Origin: Paracoccaceae bacterium
GTDB lineage: Bacteria; Pseudomonadota; Alphaproteobacteria; Rhodobacterales; Rhodobacteraceae
DNA length: 64,000 nt
Direction of reading: 5' to 3'
Assembly: GCA_021741245.1 (NCBI GenBank)
Contig: JAIOYF010000012.1
Span: forward strand, 1 to 64,000
A program made the translations under genes and the position numbers. The notes under the pieces are model-generated. The model did no database searches and was not told the DNA's origin. It saw nothing but the letters and a program-made list of their open reading frames with translations. Positions 45,184-59,344 of the stretch are shown here, piece after piece. Position 1 is the first letter of the stretch. Each line of letters starts with the position of its first letter.

Positions 45184-46367
45184 GACTGGCCCCCGTCGTC
45201 GTCAGGCGGATAGATCGCAACACCCGTCATGGTGTGGTTCACATGCATGGTGTTCCACTGCTCGCCATAGGTCGAGAAGCCAACCACGCGGTGGCGGCGC
45301 AAAACATCCGAGATGGCGAGGGATTTTTGGTTTTCCTGCGCCTCCATTCGCCGCAAGATGCAATCGCAGGCAAGGATGGCCGCAGGCGGGCCGGCCTCGG
45401 ACAGGCGGGCCAATTCTCCCTCCAGATGGCCGACCATATCTTGCGGCTGGGCAAGGGTCAGAACCAACCCTTCATCAATGGCGGAAAAGAACACAAGGTC
45501 ACCGTTTTCATCAACGCGTTGAATGGCCCGCACATGGTGCCGCCCGCCGATGCGCACCACGATTGGGTGCGCGGCAAAGGTGAAGGTGGTCAGTTGCGCG
45601 GGGTCCTTGCCCAAAAGCCGGGCATATTCCTGTGCGGCGGGTTCTGCGTTGATCTGTTGCACCGTGCGGCGCGAGGGGTCTGCCATGGTGACAACCATCC
45701 GCTGCTCGGTCGGCACCAGATGGTCAAGGTTGAACACCCGAACCCGGCACTTGCTGCGCACCACCATCAGCACCGCCGCATTCGACAGCGCCCGCCCCTG
45801 CCAAAACACATGGGTTTGGCCAAAATCAATTCCATCTCCCGCCGAGCCACCAAAAAGCGGCAAAGGCCCCAATCCGGGGGCAAGCGCGCTTGTCAGCGCA
45901 TCTTCGCGGGTCGACAACCCATCGACCATCAAAAAGGCAAATTCGTGGTCCCATCCGGGGTGGCCCGCCGACAGTTGGGCCCGGGCGCGGATCATCTGGC
46001 CAATCAATTCCTGCCCGTCAATGGCCCCAAGATCGGGCACAAACAGGCATTGGGTGGCAAAATTGGCCTCTGGCAGGCCAACGGCCACAACCTCCCCCTC
46101 GGCATAGCCCTGATCCGAAATCTCGCCCGCGGTGGTGCAGCCGATGATGCGATCCACCCCAAGCCTTGCTGAAAGCTGCGCCAAGAGGTTGGCAATATCG
46201 GTGCGCGGTGAGGCAAACAGGATAACGCGGCTAAAGGGGCCTGGACCAAGGCCCGCCAACAAATCTGCCGCCGCCGCCCGATCATCGCAAGACACGGCAG
46301 CCGTCGGCAAAATCGGGGCGGGATCAGCGGTTTGCAACCCTGCGAAGGGGTGGTTTTGTTCCGTCAT
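45180..46367 (-). CDS. FIST domain sensor (NosP-like)
   Basis: The 395-residue product has FIST_N (about 25-220: VDRIIGCTTAGEISDQGYAEGEVVAVGLP, FGGSAGDGIDFGQTHVFWQG) and FIST_C (about 230-380: DEGLVLTLAQPQDMVGHL, FSTYGEQWNTMHVNHTMTGVAIYPP). There are no transmembrane segments. Start: ATG 46367 with AGGGGGG nine bases before it. The response regulator gene precedes it by 38 bases and the kinase follows with an ATGA overlap. Pseudomonas NosP is a heme-binding FIST protein that senses NO; heme binding here is inference, and the His residues near the C-terminus (TMHVNHT) are candidates. Confidence 0.9.
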   Translation of the reverse strand: MTEQNHPFAGLQTADPAPILPTAAVSCDDRAAAADLLAGLGPGPFSRVILFASPRTDIANLLAQLSARLGVDRIIGCTTAGEISDQGYAEGEVVAVGLPEANFATQCLFVPDLGAIDGQELIGQMIRARAQLSAGHPGWDHEFAFLMVDGLSTREDALTSALAPGLGPLPLFGGSAGDGIDFGQTHVFWQGRALSNAAVLMVVRSKCRVRVFNLDHLVPTEQRMVVTMADPSRRTVQQINAEPAAQEYARLLGKDPAQLTTFTFAAHPIVVRIGGRHHVRAIQRVDENGDLVFFSAIDEGLVLTLAQPQDMVGHLEGELARLSEAGPPAAILACDCILRRMEAQENQKSLAISDVLRRHRVVGFSTYGEQWNTMHVNHTMTGVAIYPPDDDGGQS

Positions 46368-46405
46368 CCGCAAAGCCCCCCTTTTGCCAGACTTCCCCGC
46401 CAAGG

Positions 46406-47167
46406 CTAGGCCGGACGCCACCCAAGCAGCAAGGGGTCTTGGCCTGCAGGCTTGTCATTCTCGGGCATCAGGCTTTCAAAACTTGCCCCGCGCGCGATCA
46501 AGACCGCCTGCGTGCGGCTTTGGACGCCCAATTTGCGCATGATTGCGGTGACATGTGCCTTGACCGTGGTTTCGGCAATCGTCAGCTCATAGGCGATTTG
46601 CTTGTTCAGCATCCCCTCGCAGATAAGCTGCAAGATGCGCGCCTGTTGGCGGGTCAGCAGCGACAGACGCGCCACCGCATCCTCTCGCCGCCCTGCCGGG
46701 GCCGCAGGATCAGATTGCGGGGTATAGCCTTCGGGCGCGAAAATCCGGCCAGTGCGAACGGCCTCAAACGCGGCGCGGAACACATCGCGGTGACTGTGCT
46801 TTGGCACAAACCCCGCAGCCCCCGCCCGCAAAGCCGCCCCGATCACCCGGTTATCGGCCAAAGATGAGACCACCACCACCGGCACTGTCCCCACAATGGA
46901 TTTCAACCGGATCAACCCATCCAAGCCATCCACATCCGGCAAGTTCAGGTCCAGCACAACCACATCTGGCGCAGGGCCACGGTCCAGCCGGTCGATTGCT
47001 GTGCCCAGACGGTCCGCCGTTTCAATGCGGGCAATCCCAACAACCGCCTTGAGGGTCATTGCAAGCGCATCGCAAAACAGCGGATGGTCATCCACGATCA
47101 ACGCCGAGGTCAGCGTCAGCCGAATTGCTTGATCACAGTCGGATGTTGGGTGTTGGGGTGTCATCAC
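46406..47167 (-). CDS. LuxR/NarL-type response regulator
   Basis: The 253-residue product has an N-terminal receiver (acidic pocket IVDDHPLF, phospho-Asp in VVVLDLNLPD, Lys in FVPKHSH) and a C-terminal LuxR helix-turn-helix (about 170-235: LTRQQARILQLICEGMLNKQIAYEL, TVKAHVTAIMRKLG). It is the first gene of the response regulator-FIST-kinase unit. It resembles regulators that partner NahK-type kinases (ErdR/AgmR group). Its targets are unknown; the cox cluster downstream is the obvious candidate. Confidence 0.92.
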   Translation of the reverse strand: MMTPQHPTSDCDQAIRLTLTSALIVDDHPLFCDALAMTLKAVVGIARIETADRLGTAIDRLDRGPAPDVVVLDLNLPDVDGLDGLIRLKSIVGTVPVVVVSSLADNRVIGAALRAGAAGFVPKHSHRDVFRAAFEAVRTGRIFAPEGYTPQSDPAAPAGRREDAVARLSLLTRQQARILQLICEGMLNKQIAYELTIAETTVKAHVTAIMRKLGVQSRTQAVLIARGASFESLMPENDKPAGQDPLLLGWRPA

Positions 47168-47362
47168 TGGCCAAGGTTACGCATCATATTCTTCTTACCA
47201 AATCCACCCCTCGGGCGAAAGCGGGCCAAAGGTCCTATGCCCCGGCAACAGATTGCCACCCTGCCCCAAACCGGCAAGCAAAGGCTGGAGCGCGCGCGCG
47301 CCATGCGCTATCAGCCCTGAACAGCCAGCGCCCCGTTGGCCCCCATGGTTGAAGAGGTTAAA

Positions 47363-47830
47363 ATGATCCTTGGTCGGCGCTGCTTTTTCGCGATGGCTCT
47401 TGCCCTGCCCCTTGCTGCCTGTGGCGGTGGTCGGACCCGGCGTGAAGCCTCCTCTGCTGGGCTCTATCCGGGGGAAACAGCCGCTATCCGGTCATTGGTC
47501 GAAGAATACGCTGATATCTATGATGTTCCGGTCAGCCTTGTGCACCGGGTCATTCAGCGCGAAAGCGATTATAACCCCATCGTGCGCAACGGGCCCTATT
47601 ACGGGCTGATGCAGATCTTGCCACAAACTGCCCGAACCATGGGCCATCGTGGCCCAGCCGATGAATTGCTGGATGCGGAAACCAACTTGAAATATGGGGT
47701 CAAGTATCTGCGGGGGGCTTGGTTGGTCTCAAACAGAAATCAAGACCGCGCTGTGATGTGGTACGCCAAAGGCTATTACTACGAGGCCAAGCGCCGGGGC
47801 ATGTTGGAAGAAACAGGTTTGCGCAGTTGA
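47363..47830 (+). CDS. Small lytic transglycosylase lipoprotein (SLT domain)
   Basis: The 155-residue product is a lipoprotein (lipobox LAAC about residue 20) followed by a soluble lytic transglycosylase domain: catalytic Glu in VIQRESDYNPIVRNG, then YYGLMQILPQTARTMGH and NLKYGVKYLRGAW. It cuts glycan strands to 1,6-anhydro ends. The ATG at 47363 has GAAGAGG five bases before it; earlier ATG/TTG codons lack this. Its last codons overlap the next gene's TTG start. Bases 47168-47362 show no other gene. Confidence 0.88.
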   Translation: MILGRRCFFAMALALPLAACGGGRTRREASSAGLYPGETAAIRSLVEEYADIYDVPVSLVHRVIQRESDYNPIVRNGPYYGLMQILPQTARTMGHRGPADELLDAETNLKYGVKYLRGAWLVSNRNQDRAVMWYAKGYYYEAKRRGMLEETGLRS

Positions 47831-48873
47831 CGGACCTTTCCCCAAGAATCCGCGCCACAACAACCGTCGCAGGTCTGGTTGAAGCAGGTTTCGTGCCCGA
47901 GGCCGACATCGCCCTGCTGGAGCGTGTCGTCCAAGATTTCCGTCTGCGCCTGACGCCCGAGATGCAGGCGGCCGCGCAGTCTTCGGACGGCGTCGCCGCG
48001 CAATTCGTGCCATCTGCCGAAGAATTGGTCACGCGGCCCGAAGACCTGCGCGATCCTATTGGCGATGATGCACATTCCCCGGTTCGCGGTCTGACCCATC
48101 GCTATCCTGACCGTGTGATCTTGCATGTCACCAAAACCTGCGAAGTCTATTGCCGCTTTTGCTTTCGCCGCGAAACCGTGGGGGAGACCGGGCATCTGCC
48201 GCAAGATGATCTGACAGCGGCGCTGGACTACATTTCCGCCACGCCCAGCATCTGGGAGGTCGTGCTGACCGGGGGCGATCCGCTGGTTCTGTCGCCCCGA
48301 CGGTTGGGCGAGATCATGGCGCGACTGGCCGCTATCCCCCATGTCGGCATCGTGCGCTTTCACACGCGGGTGCCCGTCGTGGCACCCCAGCGGATCACCC
48401 CGGATTTGCTGAACGCCCTGAAAACAAGGCTGGTGCCGTGGATGGTCATTCACACCAACCATGCCGATGAACTGACCACCGCCGCCCGTGCCGCCCTGTC
48501 GCGTCTGGCGGATGCGGGCGTGCCGCTATTGTCGCAAAGCGTATTGCTGCGTGGCATCAATGACCGGGCCGAGGTGCTGGAGGCGCTGTTTCGCGCGCTG
48601 ATCGGCCTGCGGGTCAAACCCTATTACCTGCACCATTGCGACATGGCGCGGGGGGCAGGCCATTTCCGCACCACGATTGCGGAAGGTCAGGCGATCATGG
48701 CCGCCTTGCGCGGGCGGCTGTCGGGCACCTGCCTTCCGACCTATGTGCTGGACCTGCCGGGCGGGCATGGCAAGGTGCCCATCGGGCCGGACTATCTGGC
48801 CCCGCAGGGCGATGGCACGTGGCAGGTGACCGATTGGCGCGGCACCGTTCACCTTTACCACGACCCGATTTGA
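47827..48873 (+). CDS. KamA-family radical SAM aminomutase (EpmB-like)
   Basis: The 348-residue product has the radical SAM cluster motif CEVYCRFCFRRE, followed by EVVLTGGDPLVLSPRRL and a PLP-lysine region typical of lysine 2,3-aminomutase relatives (LPTYVLDLPGGHGKVP). The length and absence of the extra N-terminal domain of true KamA match EpmB, which helps modify elongation factor P by beta-lysylation. EpmA and efp are not seen here. It begins at a TTG that overlaps the transglycosylase stop by four bases; an in-frame TTG-free extension upstream would sit inside that gene. Confidence 0.88.
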   Translation: MTDLSPRIRATTTVAGLVEAGFVPEADIALLERVVQDFRLRLTPEMQAAAQSSDGVAAQFVPSAEELVTRPEDLRDPIGDDAHSPVRGLTHRYPDRVILHVTKTCEVYCRFCFRRETVGETGHLPQDDLTAALDYISATPSIWEVVLTGGDPLVLSPRRLGEIMARLAAIPHVGIVRFHTRVPVVAPQRITPDLLNALKTRLVPWMVIHTNHADELTTAARAALSRLADAGVPLLSQSVLLRGINDRAEVLEALFRALIGLRVKPYYLHHCDMARGAGHFRTTIAEGQAIMAALRGRLSGTCLPTYVLDLPGGHGKVPIGPDYLAPQGDGTWQVTDWRGTVHLYHDPI

Positions 48874-48925
48874 CGCCACTGGCTGCCGCGAAATCCGATA
48901 ATACCCGACTGCGTGGCCCAGCGCC

Positions 48926-50458
48926 TTAGTACCAAGCATCTTCCATGGTTTGTTTCTTTTCAGCGATGAAATCCGTCAAGCCATCGCGCAAACCTGCATC
49001 AAGGCTCGGCGCTTCAAACTCTGCAAGGCGCTTTTTCCACAATGTGTTGGCGCGGGTGGCGGCATCGGTGGCACCCGCGGCCTCCCATTTTTCAAAGGGT
49101 TCGTTGTCGGAAAGCTCACTGTCCCAAAACGCCGTTTCATAATTGGCCAGGGTATGGGCGCAGCCGAAGAAGTGGTTGCCGGGGCCGACCTCGGCAAAGG
49201 CGTCGACGGCCAGTTGATTGTCGTCGATCACCACCCCATCAAGATAGCTGTGCAGGCTGCCGCACAGATCGGCATCAAGCATGAATTTCTCATAGGACAT
49301 TGACAAAAGCCCATCCAGAAAACCCGCCGAATGCAGAATGAAATTTGCGCCGCAATGGATGGCCGCAAGCATCGACATCGTGCCCTCCATCATCGCCTGC
49401 GCGTCGGGCAGTTTGGATGTGGTGAAATTGCCCGAGCAGCGCAAGGGCAGGTTCAGACGGCGGCAGAGTTGCCCGATGATCATCGACCCAATCGCAGGTT
49501 CCGGCGTGCCAAAGGTGGGCGAGCCTGATCGCAGCGACATCGACGACAGGAAATTGCCAAAGATCACAGGCGCACCGGGGCGTTCAAGCTGCGTCAGCGC
49601 ACATCCGGCCATGGTTTCCGCCAAGGATTGCGCAATGGCACCGGCATTGGTGACCGGGCCCATGGCCCCGCCCAGAATGAACGGCACAATGACCGCCGCC
49701 TGATTGGCCCGCGCATAGGCCCGCAAGGACCGGGTCATCGTGCCATCCCACACAAGCGGAGAGTTCACGTTGACATTGCCCAAGATGACACAGTTCTGAT
49801 CGACGAAATCACGGCCAAACAAGATGCGGCACATCTCGATGCTGTCTTCTGAACGTTCCTCGGCGGTCACAGACCCCATGAAGGGGCGGTCCGACAGTTC
49901 CATATGCGCCATCACCATATCAAGGTGACGTTTGTTGACGGGAACATCTGTCGGCTCACAGATCGTGCCGCCCGAGTGATGGAAATTGGGGCTGGACTGC
50001 GCGAGTTTGATGAAGTTGCGGAAATCCTCGATCGTGCCAAAGCGGCGGCCGCGATCAAGATCCATCACGAAAGGGCTGCCATAGGCGGGGGAAAACACCA
50101 CGTTCTTGCCGCCGATCCGCACCGAATTGGCCGGGTTGCGGGCGTGTTGCGTAAACTCTGCCGGGGCGGTCTTGAGGATTTCGCGCAGCATCCCCGGTTC
50201 AAACCGCACAAGCAGCCCGTCCACCGATGCGCCCGCGCGTCGCCAATGATCAATCGCTATGGGATCATCACGAAACTCGATCCCGGTTTCGGCCAAGATG
50301 CGGTCCGCGGCGGCCTCAATCCGCAATAGCCCCTCTTCGCCCGCAATGTCATAGGTGGGGATATTGCGTGTGATATAGGGGCGGCCCAGCTTGGCACCCT
50401 TGTTGGCGCGTTCGGCCTGACGGGCCTGACGGCCCGAGCGTGCGCGATGTTCGTTCAT
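48926..50458 (-). CDS. MttB superfamily corrinoid methyltransferase without pyrrolysine
   Basis: The 510-residue product is a TIM-barrel methyltransferase of the MttB family (trimethylamine/glycine betaine type). Readable marks: GNVNVNSPLVWDGTMTRSLR, PFILGGAMGPVTNAGAIAQSLAETMAG, GSPTFGTPEPAIG, and the stretch MSMLAAIHCGANFILHSAGFLDG. No in-frame amber codon interrupts it, so it is a non-pyrrolysine member, of the kind that demethylates quaternary amines such as glycine betaine. ATG 50458 follows CAGGGG by six bases. It stands alone; its corrinoid partner and accessory genes are not adjacent, though the activator is at 20587-22650. Confidence 0.88.
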   Translation of the reverse strand: MNEHRARSGRQARQAERANKGAKLGRPYITRNIPTYDIAGEEGLLRIEAAADRILAETGIEFRDDPIAIDHWRRAGASVDGLLVRFEPGMLREILKTAPAEFTQHARNPANSVRIGGKNVVFSPAYGSPFVMDLDRGRRFGTIEDFRNFIKLAQSSPNFHHSGGTICEPTDVPVNKRHLDMVMAHMELSDRPFMGSVTAEERSEDSIEMCRILFGRDFVDQNCVILGNVNVNSPLVWDGTMTRSLRAYARANQAAVIVPFILGGAMGPVTNAGAIAQSLAETMAGCALTQLERPGAPVIFGNFLSSMSLRSGSPTFGTPEPAIGSMIIGQLCRRLNLPLRCSGNFTTSKLPDAQAMMEGTMSMLAAIHCGANFILHSAGFLDGLLSMSYEKFMLDADLCGSLHSYLDGVVIDDNQLAVDAFAEVGPGNHFFGCAHTLANYETAFWDSELSDNEPFEKWEAAGATDAATRANTLWKKRLAEFEAPSLDAGLRDGLTDFIAEKKQTMEDAWY

Positions 50459-50579
50459 GATGGACCCCTGTCTGGTTTCCATCATGTCAGCGCGGGCGGG
50501 GCGCGAAAGTCCGCATCGGGCGCGACGGTTAAACGTCTGTTCGCGCCATGCACAGAATTCGCGCCGGTTTCAGGCAGTG

Positions 50580-54324
<3,745 letters not shown>

Positions 54325-54328
<4 letters not shown>

Positions 54329-55749
54329 CCGATCAACCTTTGATAGAGTGCCGCATAGGCCGCCGCCGAGGTTTCCCACCCAACCGGGTGTTTCATGGCG
54401 TTCTTTTGCGTGTTCACCCACAGTTTCTGGTCAGCATAAAGGCCAACCAACTGCGCCAAGGCCTGACCAAAGGCCAGCGCATCGGTGGGATGAAAGCTGA
54501 TCCCGGTGGCAACCCCCGCCGCAAGGGCCGCGGGTGAGGCGTGAATGACCGTATCGGCAAGCCCCCCGGTTGAGGCCACCACCGGCAGCGTTCCATAGCG
54601 CAACCCATACATCTGGGTCAGGCCGCAAGGCTCAAACCGGCTGGGCACCAGCACGGCGTCGGCCCCACTGAACATGCGGTGGCTCAGGGGTTCACTATAC
54701 CCGATTTTCACCGCAACCCGGCCCGGATGCGCATCAGCCAAGGCCTGCACGGCGCCCTCAAGCGCAAAGTCGCCAGATCCAAGCACGATCAGGCCACCTC
54801 CAGCGGCAACGAAGTCAGGGATCACGTCGGGCAAAAGATCAATGCCTTTTTGATCCGTCAAACGGCTGACGACGATGGCAAGCGGGCCGGGCACGGTCAA
54901 GCCGAACTCTTGGCAAAGAGCCTCTCGTGCCTTGGCTTTCCCGGCCATTTTTCCGGGACCGTAGGAAATTTCCTCGCGTCCGGGGGACCAGACATCGGTA
55001 TCAACGCCGTTCAAGATCCCCGAAACCTGCGCCGCCCGCGCCGCGATCACGCCTTGCAGACCCATGCCGAATTCCGGGCGCATCAACTCGCGGGCATAGG
55101 TGGGCGAAACGGTCGTGATCCAATCAGCGGTCACCAGCCCAGCCTTCAGGCTGGACAGGTTGCCATAATACTCAAAACCACCGGGATGAAACTCTGACAC
55201 CGGCAAGCGCAGGGTCTGCAAAAGTCCGGCATCGGCCCATCCCTGAAAGGCGATGTTATGCACCGTCATCACCGACTTCACATCCCAAACGCCGGCATAG
55301 CGCAGATAGGCCGGGGTCAGGCCCGCTTGCCAATCGTGGGCATGCACGACATCCGGCCGCCATCCCCCAACGCCCTCTTGCGCAAGACGTGCCGCCATCC
55401 ATGACAGGGCGGCAAAGCGCTGTGGGTTATCCCAGAAATCGCCATAGGGCCCGCTGTAGGGCCCCCCTTCGCGATCATACAGATGTGGCGCGTCCAGCAG
55501 CATCAGTGACACGCCGTCTTGCAGGCCAAAATATACCGTCGCCGCACCGCCAAACAGATCGTGCTCTGTCCAGACCGGTTCCATATCGGCAAGATACTTG
55601 CGCAAAGGGCGATAGGCGGGAAGCAGAACCCGCATGTCCCAGCCCTGCGTCGCCATGGCAGCAGGCAGCGCCCCCACCACATCGGCAAGACCGCCCGTCT
55701 TTATGAAAGGGACACATTCCGACGCCACCGAAAGCACCCGACCTTGCAT
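54325..55749 (-). CDS. glgA: Glycogen synthase
   Basis: The 474-residue GT5 enzyme extends alpha-1,4-glucan from ADP-glucose. It has the N-terminal KTGGLADVVGALPAAM motif, VHAHDWQAGL, and the C-terminal PSRFEPCGLTQMYGLRYGTLPVVASTGGLADTV donor-binding region. AAGGA seven bases before the ATG sets the start. There is an 88-base gap after glgC that carries a small hairpin. Confidence 0.96.
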
Positions 55750-55787
55750 CTTTGCGTCCTTCTTCAGTTCTTAGGCATCATTGCGGC

Positions 55788-55820
55788 GGGTGAAGATCCG
55801 GGGTTTCCATACCTTCACCC
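55788..55820 (-). other. Intercistronic hairpin between glgC and glgA
   Basis: GGGTGAAG (55788-55795) and CTTCACCC (55813-55820): an 8-bp perfect stem with a 17-base loop inside the only real gap of the operon. No T-run. Could tune mRNA stability or glgA translation. Confidence 0.4.
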
Positions 55821-55837
55821 TGCCAAACTCTTGCGCC

Positions 55838-57109
55838 TCAGGACAATGTCCGCGCCCGCGCGTCAAGCATATCTTGCGTGATCAAAACGATCCCGGCATC
55901 GGTCCGGCGAAACCATTTGACGTCTTCTTCCGGGTCATAGCCGACGACCAGCCCCTCAGGGATGATCACACCGCGATCAATCACGCAGTTCTTCAACTCG
56001 GCCTTGCGGTTCACGATCACCTTGGGAAGGGCCACAACATATTCAAGCGTGCTGAAGGAATGCGTGCGGCACCCGGTGAACAGCAAGCTGTTGGACACGG
56101 CGGAACCCGAGACGATGCAATCACCCGACACCAGCGAAGATACCGCCGATCCACGGCGGCCATCGGTGTCATGAATGAACTTGGCCGGTGGCAAAATCTC
56201 GGCATAGGTCCAGATCGGCCAAGAATTGTCATAAAGATCAAGCTTGGGCACGAAATCCGTCAGGTCGATATTGGCCTGCCAAAAGGCATCAATCGTGCCC
56301 ACATCGCGCCAATAGGGTTCATCTTCCAGCCCGCTTGTCACACAGCTGTCGGCAAACTTGTGCGCCACGGCTTTGCCGTTCTTGACGATCTGGGGAATGA
56401 TGTCATTCCCAAAGTCATGCGAGGAATTCGTATCCTCGGCGTCACGGATCAACAGATCCCGCAGCAGGTCCCAGTTGAACACATAGATGCCCATCGAGGC
56501 CAAGGCATTTGCCGGATCACCCGGAATGCCGGGCGGATCTGCGGGCTTTTCCAGAAACTGGGTGATGCGCATATCCTTGTCGACATGCATCACGCCAAAC
56601 GCCACAGCCTCCATCCGTGGAACGGTCAGACACCCGATTGTGACATCCGCCCCCGAAGAGACGTGCTGTTGCAACATCACCTCATAGTCCATCTTGTAGA
56701 TGTGGTCACCTGCAAGGATGACGACGTATTTGATGCCATAGCTGTCAACGATATCAATGTTTTGCGTCACTGCATCTGCGGTTCCCAGATACCATTTGCT
56801 TTCATCGACGCGTTGGCTTGCGGGCAGGATGTCAAGGTATTCATTCCGCTCGGCCCGAAAGAACCCCCAACCGCGCTGCATGTGGCGGATCAGGCTATGC
56901 GCCTTGTATTGCGTTGCAATCGCCATCTTGCGGATGCCCGAGTTCAGCGCATTGGAAAGCGCAAAGTCGATGATCCGGGTTTTCCCCCCAAAATACACCG
57001 CCGGCTTGGCGCGGGTATTGGTCAGTTCCTTCAGACGGCTGCCGCGCCCCCCGGCCAAGACGAACGCCATCGTCTGGCTGGACAATCTCGTGTTTGGACT
57101 TGCTTTCAT
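55838..57109 (-). CDS. glgC: Glucose-1-phosphate adenylyltransferase
   Basis: The 423-residue product makes ADP-glucose. It has the nucleotide loop [29 protein letters not shown], the glucose-1-phosphate site [25 protein letters not shown], and the C-terminal left-handed helix with [12 protein letters not shown] and [14 protein letters not shown]. Its ATG overlaps the glgB stop (ATGA at 57106-57109). It is the control step of the pathway. Confidence 0.96.
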   Translation of the reverse strand: MKASPNTRLSSQTMAFVLAGGRGSRLKELTNTRAKPAVYFGGKTRIIDFALSNALNSGIRKMAIATQYKAHSLIRHMQRGWGFFRAERNEYLDILPASQRVDESKWYLGTADAVTQNIDIVDSYGIKYVVILAGDHIYKMDYEVMLQQHVSSGADVTIGCLTVPRMEAVAFGVMHVDKDMRITQFLEKPADPPGIPGDPANALASMGIYVFNWDLLRDLLIRDAEDTNSSHDFGNDIIPQIVKNGKAVAHKFADSCVTSGLEDEPYWRDVGTIDAFWQANIDLTDFVPKLDLYDNSWPIWTYAEILPPAKFIHDTDGRRGSAVSSLVSGDCIVSGSAVSNSLLFTGCRTHSFSTLEYVVALPKVIVNRKAELKNCVIDRGVIIPEGLVVGYDPEEDVKWFRRTDAGIVLITQDMLDARARTLS

Positions 57110-59310
57110 GTTCCCATCCCTACCGGCTTAACGCTCATTTTTACCTGTCTGAAGTAAACCGCAGACAACGGCGGCAATGTGACAATGGCCGAGTGCCGCT
57201 GGCCATGCCAGGCCACCTGCTCTGCGGTCACACCGCCCAGATTGCCACGATTCCCCCCACCATAAAGCGCGGAATCCGTGTTCAGGATTTCCTCCCAATG
57301 GCCATCGGCTGGCAAACCAAGACGATAGTCCCGCGCAACAGGGGTCATATTGACCAAGGCGACAATCAACGGATCGTCCGCCCCTCCCTTGCGAACCCAT
57401 GCATAGCTCGACCCCTCGGCATCCCCCGCTTCGAGCCACGCAAAGCCTTCGGGCCGGCTGTCATTCACATGCAGCGCGGGGTTGTCACGATAAACCCCGT
57501 TCAGATCGCGCACCAAGGCCTGCATGCCCGCATGCGCGGGTTGATCCAGTTGATGCCAGTCAAGGCTTTGATTGTGGTTCCATTCCGCGCCTTGGGCAAA
57601 CTCTTGCCCCATGAACAAAAGCTTTTTCCCCGGATGGGCCCACATGAACCCATAATAGGCGCGCAGGTTTGCGAACTTTTGTTCACCATCCCCGGCCATT
57701 TTGCCAAGCATTGATCCTTTGCCATGCACCACTTCATCATGGCTGATCGGCAATATGAAATTCTCGGTCCACGCGTAATGCAGGCCAAAGGTCATCTGAT
57801 GATGATGGTATTTGCGGTGGACCGGGTCTTTTTGCATGTAAGACAGGGTGTCATTCATCCAACCCATGTTCCATTTGAACCCAAAGCCCAAGCCCCCGTG
57901 GTCCACAGGCCGGGAGACGCCGGGAAAGGCCGTGCTTTCCTCGGCCACCGTCATCACACCCGGGCATTCGCCATAGGCCGTGATATTCATGCGCTGCAGC
58001 ATGGCGATAGCCTCAAGGTTCTCTCGCCCGCCGTCGCGGTTTGGAATCCACTCGCCATCCTTGCGGCTGTAATCGCGGTAGAGCATCGAGGCCACAGCAT
58101 CGACACGCAGCCCGTCGATATGGAATTCCTCAAGCCAATACAAAGCGTTGGAGACCAGATAGTTCTGAACCTCAACCCGGCCATAGTTGAAGATAAGGGT
58201 GTTCCAGTCCTGGTGAAACCCTTCGCGCGGATCGGCGTGTTCGTAAAGCGCCGTGCCGTCAAACTGCGCAAGACCATGAGCATCCGACGGGAAATGACCC
58301 GGCACCCAATCAAGCAAAACGCCAAGGCCCTTGGCATGGGCTGCCGCCACAAAGGCACGGAATTCGGCAGGCGTGCCGTGGCGGATGGTGGGCGCAAACA
58401 GACCAACCGGCTGGTAGCCCCAACTGCCATCAAAGGGATATTCCGAAACGGGCATCAACTCGATATGTGTAAAGCCCATGTCGGCCACGTAAGTGACCAA
58501 TTGTTCGGCCAGTTCGAGGTAAGACAGCATCCTGTCCCCCGGCGCGCGCCGCCAAGAGCCAAGATGCACCTCATAAACCGATATCGGCGCGTCAATGTTC
58601 TGGTGGTTCTGGCGGGTTTCCATCCATGCCTGATCCGAAAGCCCCCCTTTGATGCTGCGCACGACCGAGGCATTGGCTGGGGGATGCTCGGACCCGAAAC
58701 CAACCGGATCGGCCTTGAGCGGCAATTGCGCGCCACCGGGGCCGCGCAATTCGTATTTATAGATCGTGCCCTCGCCCAGACCGGGGATGAAAATCTCCCA
58801 CACACCCGTAGGCCCCCGGCGCCGCATCGGGTGGCGACGGCCATCCCAGATGTTGAAGTCACCCACCACACTGACCCGTTCCGCATTGGGGGCCCAGACC
58901 GCAAAATGCGTGCCCTCAACCCCTTCATGCGTGATCAGATGCGCCCCCAACACCTGCCAGAGGCGCTTGTGCGTGCCTTCACCCAAAAGGTATTCGTCCA
59001 TCTCGCCCAGCACCGGGCCAAAGGCAAAGGGGTCCTCAAACTCCCACGTTGTGCCATGCCCTTCGGCGCGCAAACGGTAGCTTGACTTGCGCGGAAGCGG
59101 GCATTGAAAAATCCCCTGCCCCCAATGCGTTGCCTCTGTTTCCTTACCTGCTTTGCCGGTCAGAACCCAAAGCCGCTCAGCCCCCGGAACAAAGGCCGTG
59201 ACGCCCCATTTCCCATCTTGCTTTTGCAGGCCCAAGACAGAAAACGGGTCGCCGTGACGCCCTTCGGCAATTGCCCAAAGCGCGCTATCATCCTTTAGCC
59301 TTTCGGCCAT
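57106..59310 (-). CDS. glgB: 1,4-alpha-glucan branching enzyme
   Basis: The 734-residue GH13 product has N-terminal CBM48 domains ([24 protein letters not shown]), the barrel motifs [25 protein letters not shown] (nucleophile Asp), [12 protein letters not shown] (acid Glu) and [16 protein letters not shown]. It creates alpha-1,6 branches. GGGGAGG precedes the ATG by seven bases, 34 bases after the glgP stop. Confidence 0.96.
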   Translation of the reverse strand: MAERLKDDSALWAIAEGRHGDPFSVLGLQKQDGKWGVTAFVPGAERLWVLTGKAGKETEATHWGQGIFQCPLPRKSSYRLRAEGHGTTWEFEDPFAFGPVLGEMDEYLLGEGTHKRLWQVLGAHLITHEGVEGTHFAVWAPNAERVSVVGDFNIWDGRRHPMRRRGPTGVWEIFIPGLGEGTIYKYELRGPGGAQLPLKADPVGFGSEHPPANASVVRSIKGGLSDQAWMETRQNHQNIDAPISVYEVHLGSWRRAPGDRMLSYLELAEQLVTYVADMGFTHIELMPVSEYPFDGSWGYQPVGLFAPTIRHGTPAEFRAFVAAAHAKGLGVLLDWVPGHFPSDAHGLAQFDGTALYEHADPREGFHQDWNTLIFNYGRVEVQNYLVSNALYWLEEFHIDGLRVDAVASMLYRDYSRKDGEWIPNRDGGRENLEAIAMLQRMNITAYGECPGVMTVAEESTAFPGVSRPVDHGGLGFGFKWNMGWMNDTLSYMQKDPVHRKYHHHQMTFGLHYAWTENFILPISHDEVVHGKGSMLGKMAGDGEQKFANLRAYYGFMWAHPGKKLLFMGQEFAQGAEWNHNQSLDWHQLDQPAHAGMQALVRDLNGVYRDNPALHVNDSRPEGFAWLEAGDAEGSSYAWVRKGGADDPLIVALVNMTPVARDYRLGLPADGHWEEILNTDSALYGGGNRGNLGGVTAEQVAWHGQRHSAIVTLPPLSAVYFRQVKMSVKPVGMGT

Positions 59311-59344
59311 GCTTCACCCTCCCCAAGCTCAGCAGACATCCGCC

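Noticed and set aside
48926-50458. Pyrrolysine-containing MttB
   Set aside because: The frame is continuous with no internal TAG; it is a non-pyrrolysine member.
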